Notes: generated by a model not told the origin, from the letters alone. 33,716 nucleotides of DNA from Pseudomonadota bacterium (GCA_018262235.1 JAGTRY010000034.1:1-33716), one strand, 5' to 3'; shown: positions 8,719 to 17,541, counted from the first letter of the stretch. A program made the numbers and translations.

Positions 8719-10013
8719 TTCAGCCGGCCACTACGAATCCGCTGCACGGCGTCATCAAGTCCCTGCTTGGCCGGCTTCTTGTCGGCGAAGACATCTTCCA
8801 TCTCTTCGGCCAGGACACGGCGCACCCCGGCACGGTGAGCGTAGGCACTGGCAGCCGACGCACTGCTGACGGGCTTGTAGGTAAGCTGGGCGATTGCCAC
8901 ACGCTGGGCTTGCAGCTCTTCCTTGAGCAGCTTGCTGGACTGGGTGGCAATCAAGCCCGCTGCACTAAGTGGCAGGAAGCCCGCATTCACCTGCCAATCG
9001 ACCTGATTCTGCGGCGCCAGCCAGAAGCGGACGAAGGCAGCAGCCAGCTTGTATTCGGCCGCACTACGCCCGGCCGCAACCCACAACGCAGGGCCATCGG
9101 CCCAGGTATTCTGCGGCGCGCCATAAGCATCGTCGTGATAGGGATAGCTGCTGACACCGACCGGGAAGGCGGCGGTTCGCACGAGCCCCGGGAAAGCAGC
9201 AGAAGGGCCAACCAGCACAGCACACTCGCCACTGGTGAAATGCGCTTCCGCTTCGTCGCCACGGCCGAAGTAGTGCAGATAACGCGACTTGTACCAGGTG
9301 CTCATCTTGGCGATATGTTTGACCTGGATAAGACCATTCACGGCGATCTGCTCGCTCTTGCCCCCCGTGACGAAGCTCTGGTTGTTCCAGGCACTTGCGT
9401 TTTCGAGCAGGGTCGACACCGGCTGCGAAACCGTCATCGGACACCCGACGCCGCTCTGGTAGAGCTTGCCGAGCACGTCCTGCCATTCGTTCCAGCTTTT
9501 CGGCAGGGCACCCAGATCCGCACCGGCCTTGGTCAGTGCATCCTTGTTAAAGAACACGACCGGCGTCGACAAGCCCACCGGCAAAGCCAGCGGATGCCCT
9601 GCTGCATCCAGCGCCGAAGGCACCATGAAGCGCGGCACAGGTAAAGCCTGTAGTGGTTCGCCGGCATCTTTCATGACCCGCCAGAGCGGTTTGAAATGAC
9701 GTCCGCTCAGCACGGCCGCTTCGTTGTCAGTATCGGCAATGATCGCCAGTTGCGGCTGGGTACCTTCTCCCCAGGGACGATCCGACAAGGAGATCTGTCC
9801 GACCTTGCTCTGCGCATTGAAACGTTCAACGATCCGGGCGATCTGTTCGCCAGTGTCGGCACCAAGCTGGTGGGTAAGCTCGATCCTTGTCGATGCGGCG
9901 GGGGCAGCAGCAGGCGCTTTTTTGGCCGGAGCAGCCAGCACCGGCAGCGCCGTCAGTGTGAAAAACAGGGATACCAGCAGGCTTTGGCCTGCGCGAAAGG
10001 GAATTGCGTGCAT
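8715..10013 (-). CDS. ugpB: UgpB-like sn-glycerol-3-phosphate / glycerophosphodiester binding protein
   Basis: ATG at 10013 is supported by CTGGAG upstream and a signal peptide (MHAIPFRAGQSL...VLAA). The 432-residue product is a cluster-D periplasmic solute-binding protein. Local similarity to E. coli UgpB is visible in the order of segments: STPVVFFNKDAL, LPKSWNEWQD, LENASAWN, VKHIA, YFGRGDEAEAHFTSGECAV, GAPQN and GFLPLSAAG. It would capture glycerol-3-phosphate or its diesters in the periplasm. The permease genes ugpA/ugpE and the ATPase ugpC, normally next door, are absent. Pairing with ugpQ supports the ligand class; the exact ligand is inferred. Confidence 0.83.
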   Translation of the reverse strand: MHAIPFRAGQSLLVSLFFTLTALPVLAAPAKKAPAAAPAASTRIELTHQLGADTGEQIARIVERFNAQSKVGQISLSDRPWGEGTQPQLAIIADTDNEAAVLSGRHFKPLWRVMKDAGEPLQALPVPRFMVPSALDAAGHPLALPVGLSTPVVFFNKDALTKAGADLGALPKSWNEWQDVLGKLYQSGVGCPMTVSQPVSTLLENASAWNNQSFVTGGKSEQIAVNGLIQVKHIAKMSTWYKSRYLHYFGRGDEAEAHFTSGECAVLVGPSAAFPGLVRTAAFPVGVSSYPYHDDAYGAPQNTWADGPALWVAAGRSAAEYKLAAAFVRFWLAPQNQVDWQVNAGFLPLSAAGLIATQSSKLLKEELQAQRVAIAQLTYKPVSSASAASAYAHRAGVRRVLAEEMEDVFADKKPAKQGLDDAVQRIRSGRLN

Positions 10014-10047
10014 CAGAAACTCCAGAAACGCCACGAGCGGAAGGCGG

Positions 10048-10053
10048 ATTATA
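10048..10053 (-). promoter_or_regulatory. Perfect -10 hexamer upstream of ugpB
   Basis: TATAAT on the minus strand, 34 bases before the ugpB start codon. No good -35 sits at 16-18 bases (CGGCTT or CCGGCT), so the promoter may need an activator such as a phosphate-starvation regulator. No convincing Pho box was seen. Confidence 0.4.
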
Positions 10054-10178
10054 GGCGCGTGAGAAGAACAAGCCGGAGCCGGCAAGTGACAAACGGTCCT
10101 ACCGGAAATCTGTGCAACAGCATTCAAGCCCGCCCGGAAGATGTCGTTAAAATCTTATCCAGCCACGGCCATCCGCTC

Positions 10179-10583
10179 ATGAAAGCCCCCGCCTTCTGCC
10201 TTCTGCCCATCCTTCTCTGCGCCCTCACCGCCTGCGAGCGACTGGGCATCCCCGACCCGGCCAAACAGGCGGAGGCCAAGGATGCTGAAGGGAAGGCCAT
10301 CGGTGGCGCCTGTCGTCATGCCGGACGCGCCCTGGAGGATTGCTACGCGCTGAATCCGACGGCGCAGAAGGCATCTGTCTTTGCGGGCTGGAAAGACATG
10401 AACGATTACATGGCGGAAAACAAGATCGATACGGTCAAGCCGGAACTGCCCCCAGTCTTGCCTGCTGCAAAATCCAGCAAGCCCGACGCCGCTACCGAAG
10501 AAGCTTCCGCCCCCGCCGAAACACCGGCCACCAAAAGCAGTTCCCGCAGGCGTGCCGCCAAGGCCGACTCAGGCGCGTACTGA
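10179..10583 (+). CDS. Small hypothetical lipoprotein
   Basis: A 134-residue protein starting at ATG 10179 with a type-II signal peptide and lipobox LTAC, so the mature protein begins at a lipidated cysteine. The middle segment (GKAIGGACRHAGRALEDCYALNP...GWKDMNDYMAENKID) contains two further cysteines and looks like a small helical domain. The tail is low-complexity Ala/Pro/Ser/Lys ending in SSSRRRAAKADSGAY. I do not recognise a named family. The residue after the lipid cysteine is Glu, not Asp, which by the usual Lol rule suggests the outer membrane. Its last 15 bases overlap the end of the converging EAL gene. Confidence 0.7.
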   Translation: MKAPAFCLLPILLCALTACERLGIPDPAKQAEAKDAEGKAIGGACRHAGRALEDCYALNPTAQKASVFAGWKDMNDYMAENKIDTVKPELPPVLPAAKSSKPDAATEEASAPAETPATKSSSRRRAAKADSGAY

Positions 10584-12200
10584 GTCCGGACGAGACCTCA
10601 ACCATTCGAGCAGGGCTTCACTGCTCATGGGGCGCGCAAAACCGAACCCCTGCACCACGGAACACCCTTCGTCCCGGAGCCAGGCAATCACGGCTTCATG
10701 CTCGGCCCCTTCGGCCACGACATTCAGCCCCAGCCCGCGCCCCAACGCAATCACACTGCGCACGATGGCCGCCGACCGGCTGCTCTCGAGCACATCGGCC
10801 ACGAAACAGCGATCGATCTTGATCTCGTCGACGGGCAGTTCGCGCAGATAGGCCAGTGACGAATTGCCAGTCCCGAAATCGTCCAGCGAGATGCGGCAAC
10901 CCAAAGCGCGCAGCGCTTCAAACACGCCAAGAGCCCGCTGGGGCTGAGCAATCAGGGTGGTCTCGGTCACCTCGATCACCAGTTGCTGCGGATTCACTCC
11001 CCAGGTAAGCGCCAGCTGCTTGACGCGCGCCGGCAAGTCCACATCGTAGAAATCGCGTGCAGTCAGATTGATTGCGACACGCAAAGAGAACCCCGCTTTG
11101 CTGAGCACGGACAACTGGCGACAGGCTTCGGCAATCAGCCAGTCGCACAGACGGGGCAGCAAACCCAATCGCTCGGCCAGGGAAATCAGATACGGCGGGC
11201 TGACCCATATTCCTTTTGCATTGCGCCAGCGCAGCAGGGCTTCCACCGCGATGCACTGGTTCTGCCCCAGACACACCTGAGGCTGGAAGTGCAAAAGCAG
11301 GGCATTGGATTGCAAGGCCCGCGCAAACTCCAGCCCCAGCTCCTGATCATCACGCAGGGCACCACGTTCCGGCTGGAAGCGGCCAAACGTCTCGCCACGC
11401 GTCCGCGCGTGCATCGCTGCGGTGCGCGCTGCGAACAAGAGTTCGGGAGCCGACTGACCATCCTCCGGCGCCAAGGCGGCACCCACGCAGAGCGTGTTCT
11501 GGTGTAGCCCGAAATGCAGGGCCAACACCTCAGTGCACGCCGTGCTGAACGCCTGGGCGGCAAGTGGCAGTTGGGTGGCAGAACGCAATTCGGGCATCAG
11601 CAACAGCCATTCGTGTGCAGAGCTCTGGAGAAACCAGTCGCCAGGCCGCAATCGCGCCATCACGGCCTGTACCAGTTCCACTTGCCAGGGACCACCGGGA
11701 TCTTCAAGCGCCTCCAGGAACGCCGGCAAGTGCAGGATGAGTACGCCGGTTTGCGCGCCCGGCGCGGCCGCCCGCAGGAGTTCTGCAAGCGTCTGCCGTG
11801 CATCACTGCACGATACGGTCTGCCGCACCAGTTCGGCGGCACGACCCGCGACATGCAGCGCCAGTGCCTGGACGGCAGCAAGCTGGCCGACGCTCATGGG
11901 CTCTCGCGTCAGAGCCACCAGCCATGCACGCACGCCCTCTGCGGCAAGCGATGCCGGCGCACCTGCCAACAGCGCCGCACGCCAGGTCCGCTCGAAATCC
12001 GCCAGACCGTCCCAGCCATGCCGGGCTAGCCCTGCCAGCGCATCGGCCAGCGCTGGGGTTTCGAAGCCCCCCTCCAGGTCCGGCTGGATCGCCCGGAGAA
12101 TTTCGCCGGATAAAACGCCCGGATCAAATTGCCGGATCGCGAGCAAGGCAGACAGATCCTCCGTCAGCGCGCACGCGGAAGGTGCTTCCATATTGTTCAT
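10569..12200 (-). CDS. EAL-domain c-di-GMP phosphodiesterase with degenerate GGDEF
   Basis: A 543-residue soluble protein. Residues 1-145 are an unassigned helical region. Residues about 150-275 look like a GGDEF fold whose active-site loop reads SSAHEW where GG(D/E)EF is expected, so no cyclase activity is likely. Residues about 295-540 form an EAL domain with the catalytic set in place: E320-A-L-L-R-W, the asparagine of AINLTARD, EVTET, DDFGTG, the lysine of EIKIDR, VAEGAE and VQGFGFARPM. It should therefore hydrolyse c-di-GMP to pGpG. The ATG at 12200 overlaps the stop of the upstream HD-GYP gene (ATGA), so the two are co-translated. Confidence 0.9.
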   Translation of the reverse strand: MNNMEAPSACALTEDLSALLAIRQFDPGVLSGEILRAIQPDLEGGFETPALADALAGLARHGWDGLADFERTWRAALLAGAPASLAAEGVRAWLVALTREPMSVGQLAAVQALALHVAGRAAELVRQTVSCSDARQTLAELLRAAAPGAQTGVLILHLPAFLEALEDPGGPWQVELVQAVMARLRPGDWFLQSSAHEWLLLMPELRSATQLPLAAQAFSTACTEVLALHFGLHQNTLCVGAALAPEDGQSAPELLFAARTAAMHARTRGETFGRFQPERGALRDDQELGLEFARALQSNALLLHFQPQVCLGQNQCIAVEALLRWRNAKGIWVSPPYLISLAERLGLLPRLCDWLIAEACRQLSVLSKAGFSLRVAINLTARDFYDVDLPARVKQLALTWGVNPQQLVIEVTETTLIAQPQRALGVFEALRALGCRISLDDFGTGNSSLAYLRELPVDEIKIDRCFVADVLESSRSAAIVRSVIALGRGLGLNVVAEGAEHEAVIAWLRDEGCSVVQGFGFARPMSSEALLEWLRSRPDSVRA

Positions 12201-13591
12201 CCGAGATAGAATTCCTGCGGATCAATTCCGTAAGCATCAGGCGGCAAACCACGCAGGATCCGATAGACAGAACCATCGGGAGCCTTGGGTTCGTAGAGCA
12301 GATCCAGCATCAGCGGATAGCTCAACGCCTGCTTGTCAGCCTGCAAAAGCACCATGATTCTTGGTTGAAGCCGACGCACCCGGTTCTGTGCCACCACCAC
12401 ACCAACCTCGCCCGTATGCAGCTCGACCAGAGCGCCGACCGGATACAGGCCAACGCACTGAACGAACTGGTCCAGCACATTGGCACTGAAGCGGACATCC
12501 CGCTCCTTGAGCAGGATTTCGAGCGCCTGCTGGCTGGATATGGCTTGTGCATGCGAACGCTGGCGCACCATGGCGCAATAACTGTCGACCACACCGGCCA
12601 TTTCGCCATACAGCCCGATTGCGTCGCCGTGCAGGCCATCCGGATAGCCGCTGCCATCGATTCTTTCATGATGCCGACGCACCACTGCAATCAGCTCCGG
12701 CTTCGTCTGGCTGCACTCATTCAAGATCTCGATGGAATACCCGACATGCTTTTGGTATTCGGCATGCTCGTCAGGCGATAATCCCCCCGTCTTGTCCTGA
12801 AGCGCCGCGGGAAGATGCAGACAGCCGATATCCAGCACAAGCCCCGCCAGCCCCAGCAGTTCCAGTTCAGCCTCACGCATGCCCATGCTGTTGCCGAACA
12901 CCATCATGTGCACACTGGTGTCCAGCGCCCGCTGATACGCTTTCTCGTTCCCCGTACGCAAACGCGCAATCCACATCAGGGCATCCGGGTTGCGCATCAC
13001 GCTGCAGACCATGTCATGCACCGCAACCTCGGCCTGATACAGATCCACTGCGCTCCTGGTACGGATGTCACTCAGCACCTGCGCAACGGCCCGCTCCGCA
13101 CCATCGTAGGCCGGCGCCCCCGCCAGCATTTCAAGCTCCAGCGGCACATCGACACCATCCGCGGCCAGAGCACGTGCTTCACGACCAGCGGCAAGCAGTT
13201 CCACCTGGATGTCATCGACATCACCTTTGCCGCGCCGTAACAAGCGCCGCAAGAAGGCCATGAAATCGAGCCTGCCACGTTGCACATCCTCCTGCACGAA
13301 AGCAGGCAGATGGCGACGCACCCGGGGGCTGCGGGAGCCTCGCTCCGGAGGGGTAAAACTCATTCCGATCGAGCGCGCAGGATCAATCCGCACGAAGCTG
13401 CACAGATCACGCAGATGCGCGATCTGTTCATCGTCTTCGATCAGGAAACCCTGCAGCAGAAAGGGGGTGCCCAGCCAGGGCCGGTCAAGATCCGCGACAA
13501 ACATGCCGTGGCGCAGTTCTGCGACGGCGACGATCCGGGCGGCTGACGCGCTAGGCTTTACGGAGTCCATGCAATGATTATCGACAGGCAC
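12197..13591 (-). CDS. DUF3391 / HD-GYP protein lacking the HD histidine
   Basis: A 464-residue protein with an N-terminal DUF3391 (about 15-75: ELRHGMFVADLDRPWLGTPFLLQGFLI region) and an HD-GYP domain at about 215-390. The GYP end is intact (HHERIDGSGYPDGL), as is the preceding KHVGYSIEIL histidine. The HD dyad is altered: the usual LHDIGK reads VLDIGC, losing the metal-ligand histidine and the lysine. I infer reduced or absent phosphodiesterase activity, perhaps a c-di-GMP sensor role. The listed start is GTG at 13591; an ATG at 13570 is equally possible, and neither has a clear ribosome site. It is followed by an overlapping EAL gene. Confidence 0.85.
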   Translation of the reverse strand: MPVDNHCMDSVKPSASAARIVAVAELRHGMFVADLDRPWLGTPFLLQGFLIEDDEQIAHLRDLCSFVRIDPARSIGMSFTPPERGSRSPRVRRHLPAFVQEDVQRGRLDFMAFLRRLLRRGKGDVDDIQVELLAAGREARALAADGVDVPLELEMLAGAPAYDGAERAVAQVLSDIRTRSAVDLYQAEVAVHDMVCSVMRNPDALMWIARLRTGNEKAYQRALDTSVHMMVFGNSMGMREAELELLGLAGLVLDIGCLHLPAALQDKTGGLSPDEHAEYQKHVGYSIEILNECSQTKPELIAVVRRHHERIDGSGYPDGLHGDAIGLYGEMAGVVDSYCAMVRQRSHAQAISSQQALEILLKERDVRFSANVLDQFVQCVGLYPVGALVELHTGEVGVVVAQNRVRRLQPRIMVLLQADKQALSYPLMLDLLYEPKAPDGSVYRILRGLPPDAYGIDPQEFYLG

Positions 13592-13694
13592 AGGAAAGAA
13601 GCAATCGTAACAACAGGAACTCGTTCAAGGCATGGTCCTGTGGGCATAGCTAGGCTAACATCCATGCCTGCCATCATCGCGGTAAACCATAACA

Positions 13695-14810
13695 ATGTCT
13701 CCAACCGCCAAAGGTTTCATCCTGCTGTGTCGCCCCGGCTTTGAACACGAATGCGCTGCCGAAACCGAAATTCTGGCGCAACGCGCGGGAATCAGCGGCA
13801 TCGTACGTACAGCCCCGAATACGGGGTGCGTCCATTACGTCTTCCATGAGGTCTTCGACTGGGAGCTCGCCCTGGAAGCGGCGCCATTCGTGGCTTTTGT
13901 CTTTGCCCGCCAGCGCAGCGTGTGGGTGGAACGCCTCAGCGAATTGCCGACCGAAGATCGTGCCACCCCGTTGATCGAGGCCATTGCTGCACTGAACATC
14001 CAGATCGGCCGTCTCGAAGTGGAAACAGCCGACACCAACGACGCCAAAACCCTGGGCGGCTTCCTCAAGCGATTCATCCCGCACATCGAACGCGCGCTCA
14101 CGGCACGCCGCATCCTGCGCAATAACAAGGAAGACTTGCCCACGCTGCATCTGTTCTTCAAGGATTCCAGCCAGATTGATCTGGGCCTGAGCCGTCCCGG
14201 TGATGCCTCGCCCTGGCCCATGGGCATTGCACGCTTGCGCATGCCGCGTGAAGCCCCGAGCCGCTCGACACTCAAACTTGCAGAGGCCTTTGATGCCCTG
14301 ATGACCGAAGAAGAACGTAACAACAGCCTGCGGGCCGGCCTCTACGCCATCGACCTCGGCGCAGCCCCTGGCGGCTGGAGTTACCAGTTTGCCGAACGTG
14401 GCCTGCATGTATTTGCCGTGGATAACGGTCCGATTGCGCCCTCGCTGATTGCTGGCGGCATGGTGGAACATGTCCGGGCCGACGGCTTTACCTGGCGTTC
14501 ACCACGCAAACAGGTGGAATGGCTGGTCTGCGACATGGTGGAGCAACCCGCCCGCATCGCCCAGCTGGTCGCTGACTGGGTCGCTTCAGGACGCGCCCGG
14601 CGCTGCATCTTCAACCTGAAGTTGCCCATGAAGAAGCGTTTCGACGAACTCAAGCGCTGCCGCCAGCTCATCGATGCGCGCTTCAAGCTGCACGGAGACA
14701 GCTACGTCCTGCGCATCCGCCACCTCTACCATGACCGCGAGGAAGTGACGGCTTATTTGGCAAAAACCCAGCCCCACGGTGCCGAGCAGGAGAAGCAATA
14801 CCGACGGTGA
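13695..14810 (+). CDS. rlmM: 23S rRNA 2'-O-ribose C2498 methyltransferase RlmM
   Basis: A 371-residue match to the RlmM/YgdE family in length and layout. An N-terminal THUMP-like half (FILLCRPGFEHECAAE) is followed by a Rossmann methyltransferase half with the SAM motif AIDLGAAPGGWSYQFAERG near residue 218. The motif LVCDMVEQP and the late lysine in FNLKLPMKK complete a K-D-K-E type catalytic set. It methylates the ribose of C2498 in 23S rRNA using SAM. The stop overlaps a GTG that could extend the next gene, but the helicase most likely starts further down. Identification is firm. Confidence 0.94.
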   Translation: MSPTAKGFILLCRPGFEHECAAETEILAQRAGISGIVRTAPNTGCVHYVFHEVFDWELALEAAPFVAFVFARQRSVWVERLSELPTEDRATPLIEAIAALNIQIGRLEVETADTNDAKTLGGFLKRFIPHIERALTARRILRNNKEDLPTLHLFFKDSSQIDLGLSRPGDASPWPMGIARLRMPREAPSRSTLKLAEAFDALMTEEERNNSLRAGLYAIDLGAAPGGWSYQFAERGLHVFAVDNGPIAPSLIAGGMVEHVRADGFTWRSPRKQVEWLVCDMVEQPARIAQLVADWVASGRARRCIFNLKLPMKKRFDELKRCRQLIDARFKLHGDSYVLRIRHLYHDREEVTAYLAKTQPHGAEQEKQYRR

Positions 14811-14890
14811 AACCCGATGACGGTTATACTGTCTTGTTTCCTTTCGCAAAAGTCCGCCGGCCCGCTGCCGTTGCGGCCCATTCCAAGCAC

Positions 14891-16345
14891 ATGAGTTTTG
14901 CCGATCTGGGGCTGATCCCCGAACTGTTACGCGCCGTCGAAGAGGCTGGCTACACCGAGCCGACCCCGATCCAATGCCAAGCCATTCCGGTCGTACTGGC
15001 GGGAGGCGATGTCATGGGCGGGGCCCAGACCGGCACCGGCAAAACCGCTGGTTTCACCCTGCCTTTGCTGCAACGGCTGGCGCCACACGCCAGTCCCAGC
15101 ACGTCGCCGGCACGCCATCCGGTGCGGGCCTTGATCATCGCTCCGACGCGCGAACTGGCCATGCAGGTCCACGAATCGGTGCAGACCTACAGCAAATATT
15201 TGCCGCTACGCTCCACCTGCATTTACGGCGGCGTAGACATGAAAGCCCAGATTGCCGAGCTGCGCCGCGGCATCGAGATCGTGGTCGCCACGCCGGGACG
15301 CTTGCTTGATCACGTCGAACAGAAAACCATCCTCCTCGGCCAGGTCGAATTCCTGGTGCTTGATGAAGCAGACCGCATGCTGGACATGGGTTTCATCCCG
15401 GATATCCGCCGCATCCTGAACCTGCTCCCGAGCAAACGTCAGAGCCTGTTGTTCTCGGCGACCTTCTCGGAAGAAATCAAGAAGCTGGCCGACAGCATGC
15501 TGCGTGCGCCGCAACTCATCGAAGTTGCACGCCGCAATACCGTCTCGGAAACCATCAGCCACCTCGTGCACCCGGTGTCCAGCCATGTCAAACGCGATCT
15601 GCTGGCCGAATTGCTCAACGCCGGCGCGGATGGTTTGGGTCAGACACTGGTCTTCGTCAACACCAAGTTCGGTTGCGCACGCCTGGCCCGTCACCTGCAG
15701 AAAGAAGGCATCTCAGCCGACGCGATCCACGGCGACAAGACCCAGCTTGAACGCACGGCCGCACTCGAGAACTTCAAGTCCGGCGCAACCCGCGTACTGG
15801 TCGCGACTGACGTCGCAGCACGAGGCCTGGATGTCGATGACCTGCCTTACGTGGTGAACTTCGAAATCCCCGGCACGCCGGAAGACTATATCCACCGGAT
15901 CGGCCGTACGGGCCGTGCCGGCAAACAAGGCGCAGCGGTATCCCTGGTCGCGCCGGAAGAGAATTACAAGCTGGTGGCCATTGAAAAGCTCATCAAGCTC
16001 AAGATCCCACAACAGCTCGTACCCGGCTTCGGCCCGGAAACTTCCGTGGAAGAGCTGCGTCGTTTCCGCGGCGGACATGCCAAGCCCAGGCGTCAGGCCA
16101 GCGACGACAGCTTCGAAGCGAGCCGTCCGGTCTCCCGCAGTGAAGATGCCAGACCCGCAGCCAAGGCACGTCCCAAGCGCAACATCGCGGAAGACGGTTT
16201 CGACTTCGACCGCCCCTACACCAGCAGCAAGGCCCCGGAAGCCATCTCTCCGGCGAAAACCAACAGCGTATCCACCAAACCCGACAACAAGCGCGGCGCA
16301 CGCTCTGTCGCGTTCCTGCTGGGTGGTTCCGGCAAAGACCAGTAA
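14891..16345 (+). CDS. rhlE: DEAD-box RNA helicase RhlE
   Basis: ATG at 14891 gives the canonical RhlE N-terminus MSFADLGL; a GTG at 14807 would add 28 atypical residues. The 484-residue protein carries all helicase motifs in order: EPTPIQ, AQTGTGKT, PTRELA, TPGRLLD, LDEADRML, SAT, HGDKTQLER, ATDVAARGLD and HRIGRTGRAG. A basic, low-complexity tail of about 110 residues follows and probably binds RNA. RhlE proteins remodel structured RNA in ribosome assembly and mRNA decay. A TATACT sequence at 14825-14830, between rlmM and this start, could be a private -10. The gene follows rlmM closely, and both act on RNA. Confidence 0.93.
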   Translation: MSFADLGLIPELLRAVEEAGYTEPTPIQCQAIPVVLAGGDVMGGAQTGTGKTAGFTLPLLQRLAPHASPSTSPARHPVRALIIAPTRELAMQVHESVQTYSKYLPLRSTCIYGGVDMKAQIAELRRGIEIVVATPGRLLDHVEQKTILLGQVEFLVLDEADRMLDMGFIPDIRRILNLLPSKRQSLLFSATFSEEIKKLADSMLRAPQLIEVARRNTVSETISHLVHPVSSHVKRDLLAELLNAGADGLGQTLVFVNTKFGCARLARHLQKEGISADAIHGDKTQLERTAALENFKSGATRVLVATDVAARGLDVDDLPYVVNFEIPGTPEDYIHRIGRTGRAGKQGAAVSLVAPEENYKLVAIEKLIKLKIPQQLVPGFGPETSVEELRRFRGGHAKPRRQASDDSFEASRPVSRSEDARPAAKARPKRNIAEDGFDFDRPYTSSKAPEAISPAKTNSVSTKPDNKRGARSVAFLLGGSGKDQ

Positions 16346-16363
16346 GCCTTGTCTGTGTAGGAC

Positions 16364-16388
16364 AGCTAGCGCCCTGGGCAGGCTAGCT
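16364..16388. terminator. Hairpin between converging rhlE and DUF192 genes
   Basis: AGCTAGC (16364-16370) and GCTAGCT (16382-16388) form a 7-bp stem with an 11-base loop (GCCCTGGGCAG). There is no T-run on the plus strand beyond CTTG, so it is at best a weak bidirectional terminator. Confidence 0.4.
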
Positions 16389-16402
16389 CTTGCCGTGCGA
16401 GG

Positions 16403-16840
16403 CTATTTTCCGGCTGGCGTCACGATGCCATTCACGGTCGCCCCTGCCTTGATCCCTTTGGCCTTGAACCATCCCCGATTCATTTCCAGCGCATACCGGA
16501 TGGGCTTGACCGCACAATGATTGGTTTCGGTCTGCGGCTGCATGTCCGCCAGATTGACAATCTGCCCAGCCTCATCGATGAACGCAATCGACAAAGACAG
16601 CAAAGTATTCTTCATCCAGAAACAATAAGGCTGGGCCTGCTCGAAAACGAAGAGCATGCCGGCCTGCTGCGGCATCGTCTGACGATTCATCAAACCCAAT
16701 TCACGGGCTTGTTGCGTAGCGGCCACTTCAGCCTGGATCCGGTACATCCCGATCGACAGATCAACCGTTTTCAATGCCTCTGCCGCGGCAGCAAAAGAAA
16801 CAAGCGCCAGTAGCGCAGCAATTACACAACGGAGTTTCAT
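16403..16840 (-). CDS. Exported DUF192 family protein
   Basis: ATG at 16840 starts a signal peptide (MKLRCVIAALLALVSFAAAA) and yields 145 residues. The mature part matches the DUF192 family: QQARELGLMNRQTMPQQAGMLFVF, FWMKNTLLSLSIAFID, and the terminal GWFKAKGIKAGATV. The fold is a small beta-barrel of unknown function, usually periplasmic. It lies 92 bases downstream of rluE on the same strand, with a TAGAAT hexamer in the gap but no matching -35. No catalytic residues can be named. Confidence 0.87.
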   Translation of the reverse strand: MKLRCVIAALLALVSFAAAAEALKTVDLSIGMYRIQAEVAATQQARELGLMNRQTMPQQAGMLFVFEQAQPYCFWMKNTLLSLSIAFIDEAGQIVNLADMQPQTETNHCAVKPIRYALEMNRGWFKAKGIKAGATVNGIVTPAGK

Positions 16841-16932
16841 GGATGGCTTTCTGCTAAACCGGAAAACAACAATAGCACTGGATTCTACCGGGCAATCCTG
16901 CACAAGGCCGAGCCCTGAGCGCACATTGTTGC

Positions 16933-17469
16933 TCAGGCCAGACGCCATTGCCCGGGCCGTAAATCCCCGAGTTGCCAGGGACCGATAGAAACCCGGATCA
17001 GACGCAAGGTTGGCAAACCCACCTTGGCCGTCATGCGCCTGACCTGGCGGTTCTTGCCTTCACGCAACTCGATCCGGAGCCAGCTGGTCGGAATGCTCTT
17101 ACGCTCACGGATCGGGGGATCCCGCGGCCACAACCAATCCGGATCAGCGACCTGCTCGGCTTTGCAAGGCTGGGTTACGAAATCGCCCAGATCCAGTCGG
17201 CCACGCAATTGCTGCAGCGCCTCTGGTGCAGGGAGCCCTTCTACCTGGGCCAGGTAAACCTTGGGTTGCTTGTGCTTGGGATCTGCCAGCTGGTGCTGCA
17301 GACGGCCATCGTCGGTAAGCAGCAAAAGACCTTCGCTGTCTGCATCCAGACGCCCGGCGGCATACACATCCTTCTCCGTCACGAACGCGGCCAGCGTGCG
17401 TTGCCCCGGTTCGCCAGTGAACTGGCTCAGAACGCCAAAAGGTTTGTTCAGAAGGAGGATGCGGCTCAT
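16933..17469 (-). CDS. rluE: 23S rRNA pseudouridine(2457) synthase RluE
   Basis: ATG at 17469 gives [17 protein letters not shown], the standard N-terminus of small RsuA-type synthases without an S4 domain; an upstream start would add only four residues. The 178-residue protein has the catalytic motif [17 protein letters not shown], whose aspartate attacks the uridine. It also has the later signature [18 protein letters not shown]. RluE makes pseudouridine 2457 in 23S rRNA. Length and the missing S4 domain separate it from RluB/RsuA. A strong terminator separates it from the cold-shock gene upstream. Confidence 0.9.
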   Translation of the reverse strand: MSRILLLNKPFGVLSQFTGEPGQRTLAAFVTEKDVYAAGRLDADSEGLLLLTDDGRLQHQLADPKHKQPKVYLAQVEGLPAPEALQQLRGRLDLGDFVTQPCKAEQVADPDWLWPRDPPIRERKSIPTSWLRIELREGKNRQVRRMTAKVGLPTLRLIRVSIGPWQLGDLRPGQWRLA

Positions 17470-17484
17470 GACAAGGACCAAAAC

Positions 17485-17515
17485 AAAAGGCCCGTCCTGA
17501 AACGACGGGCCTTTT
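17485..17515 (-). terminator. Strong intrinsic terminator of the cold-shock gene
   Basis: A perfect 12-bp stem (17485-17496 with 17504-17515, arms AAAAGGCCCGTC / GACGGGCCTTTT) has a 7-base loop. On the minus strand it is followed by TGTTTTGG. It ends the cold-shock transcript just before rluE; on the plus strand it also has a short T-run. Confidence 0.85.
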
Positions 17516-17541
17516 TGCTGCTCGTTGAACGGGCAGTCAGA

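Noticed and set aside
7996-8838. 280-residue plus-strand frame opposite ugpQ
   Set aside because: Antisense to a gene with clear catalytic motifs; no family signal.
13629-13668. Inverted repeat GGCATGG/CCATGCC before rlmM
   Set aside because: Short arms with a 26-base gap; could easily occur by chance and no promoter elements line up with it.
14807-14890. 28-residue N-terminal extension of RhlE from a GTG overlapping rlmM
   Set aside because: RhlE proteins start at the MSF-x-x-LGL segment; the extension has no similarity and contains a possible -10 sequence.
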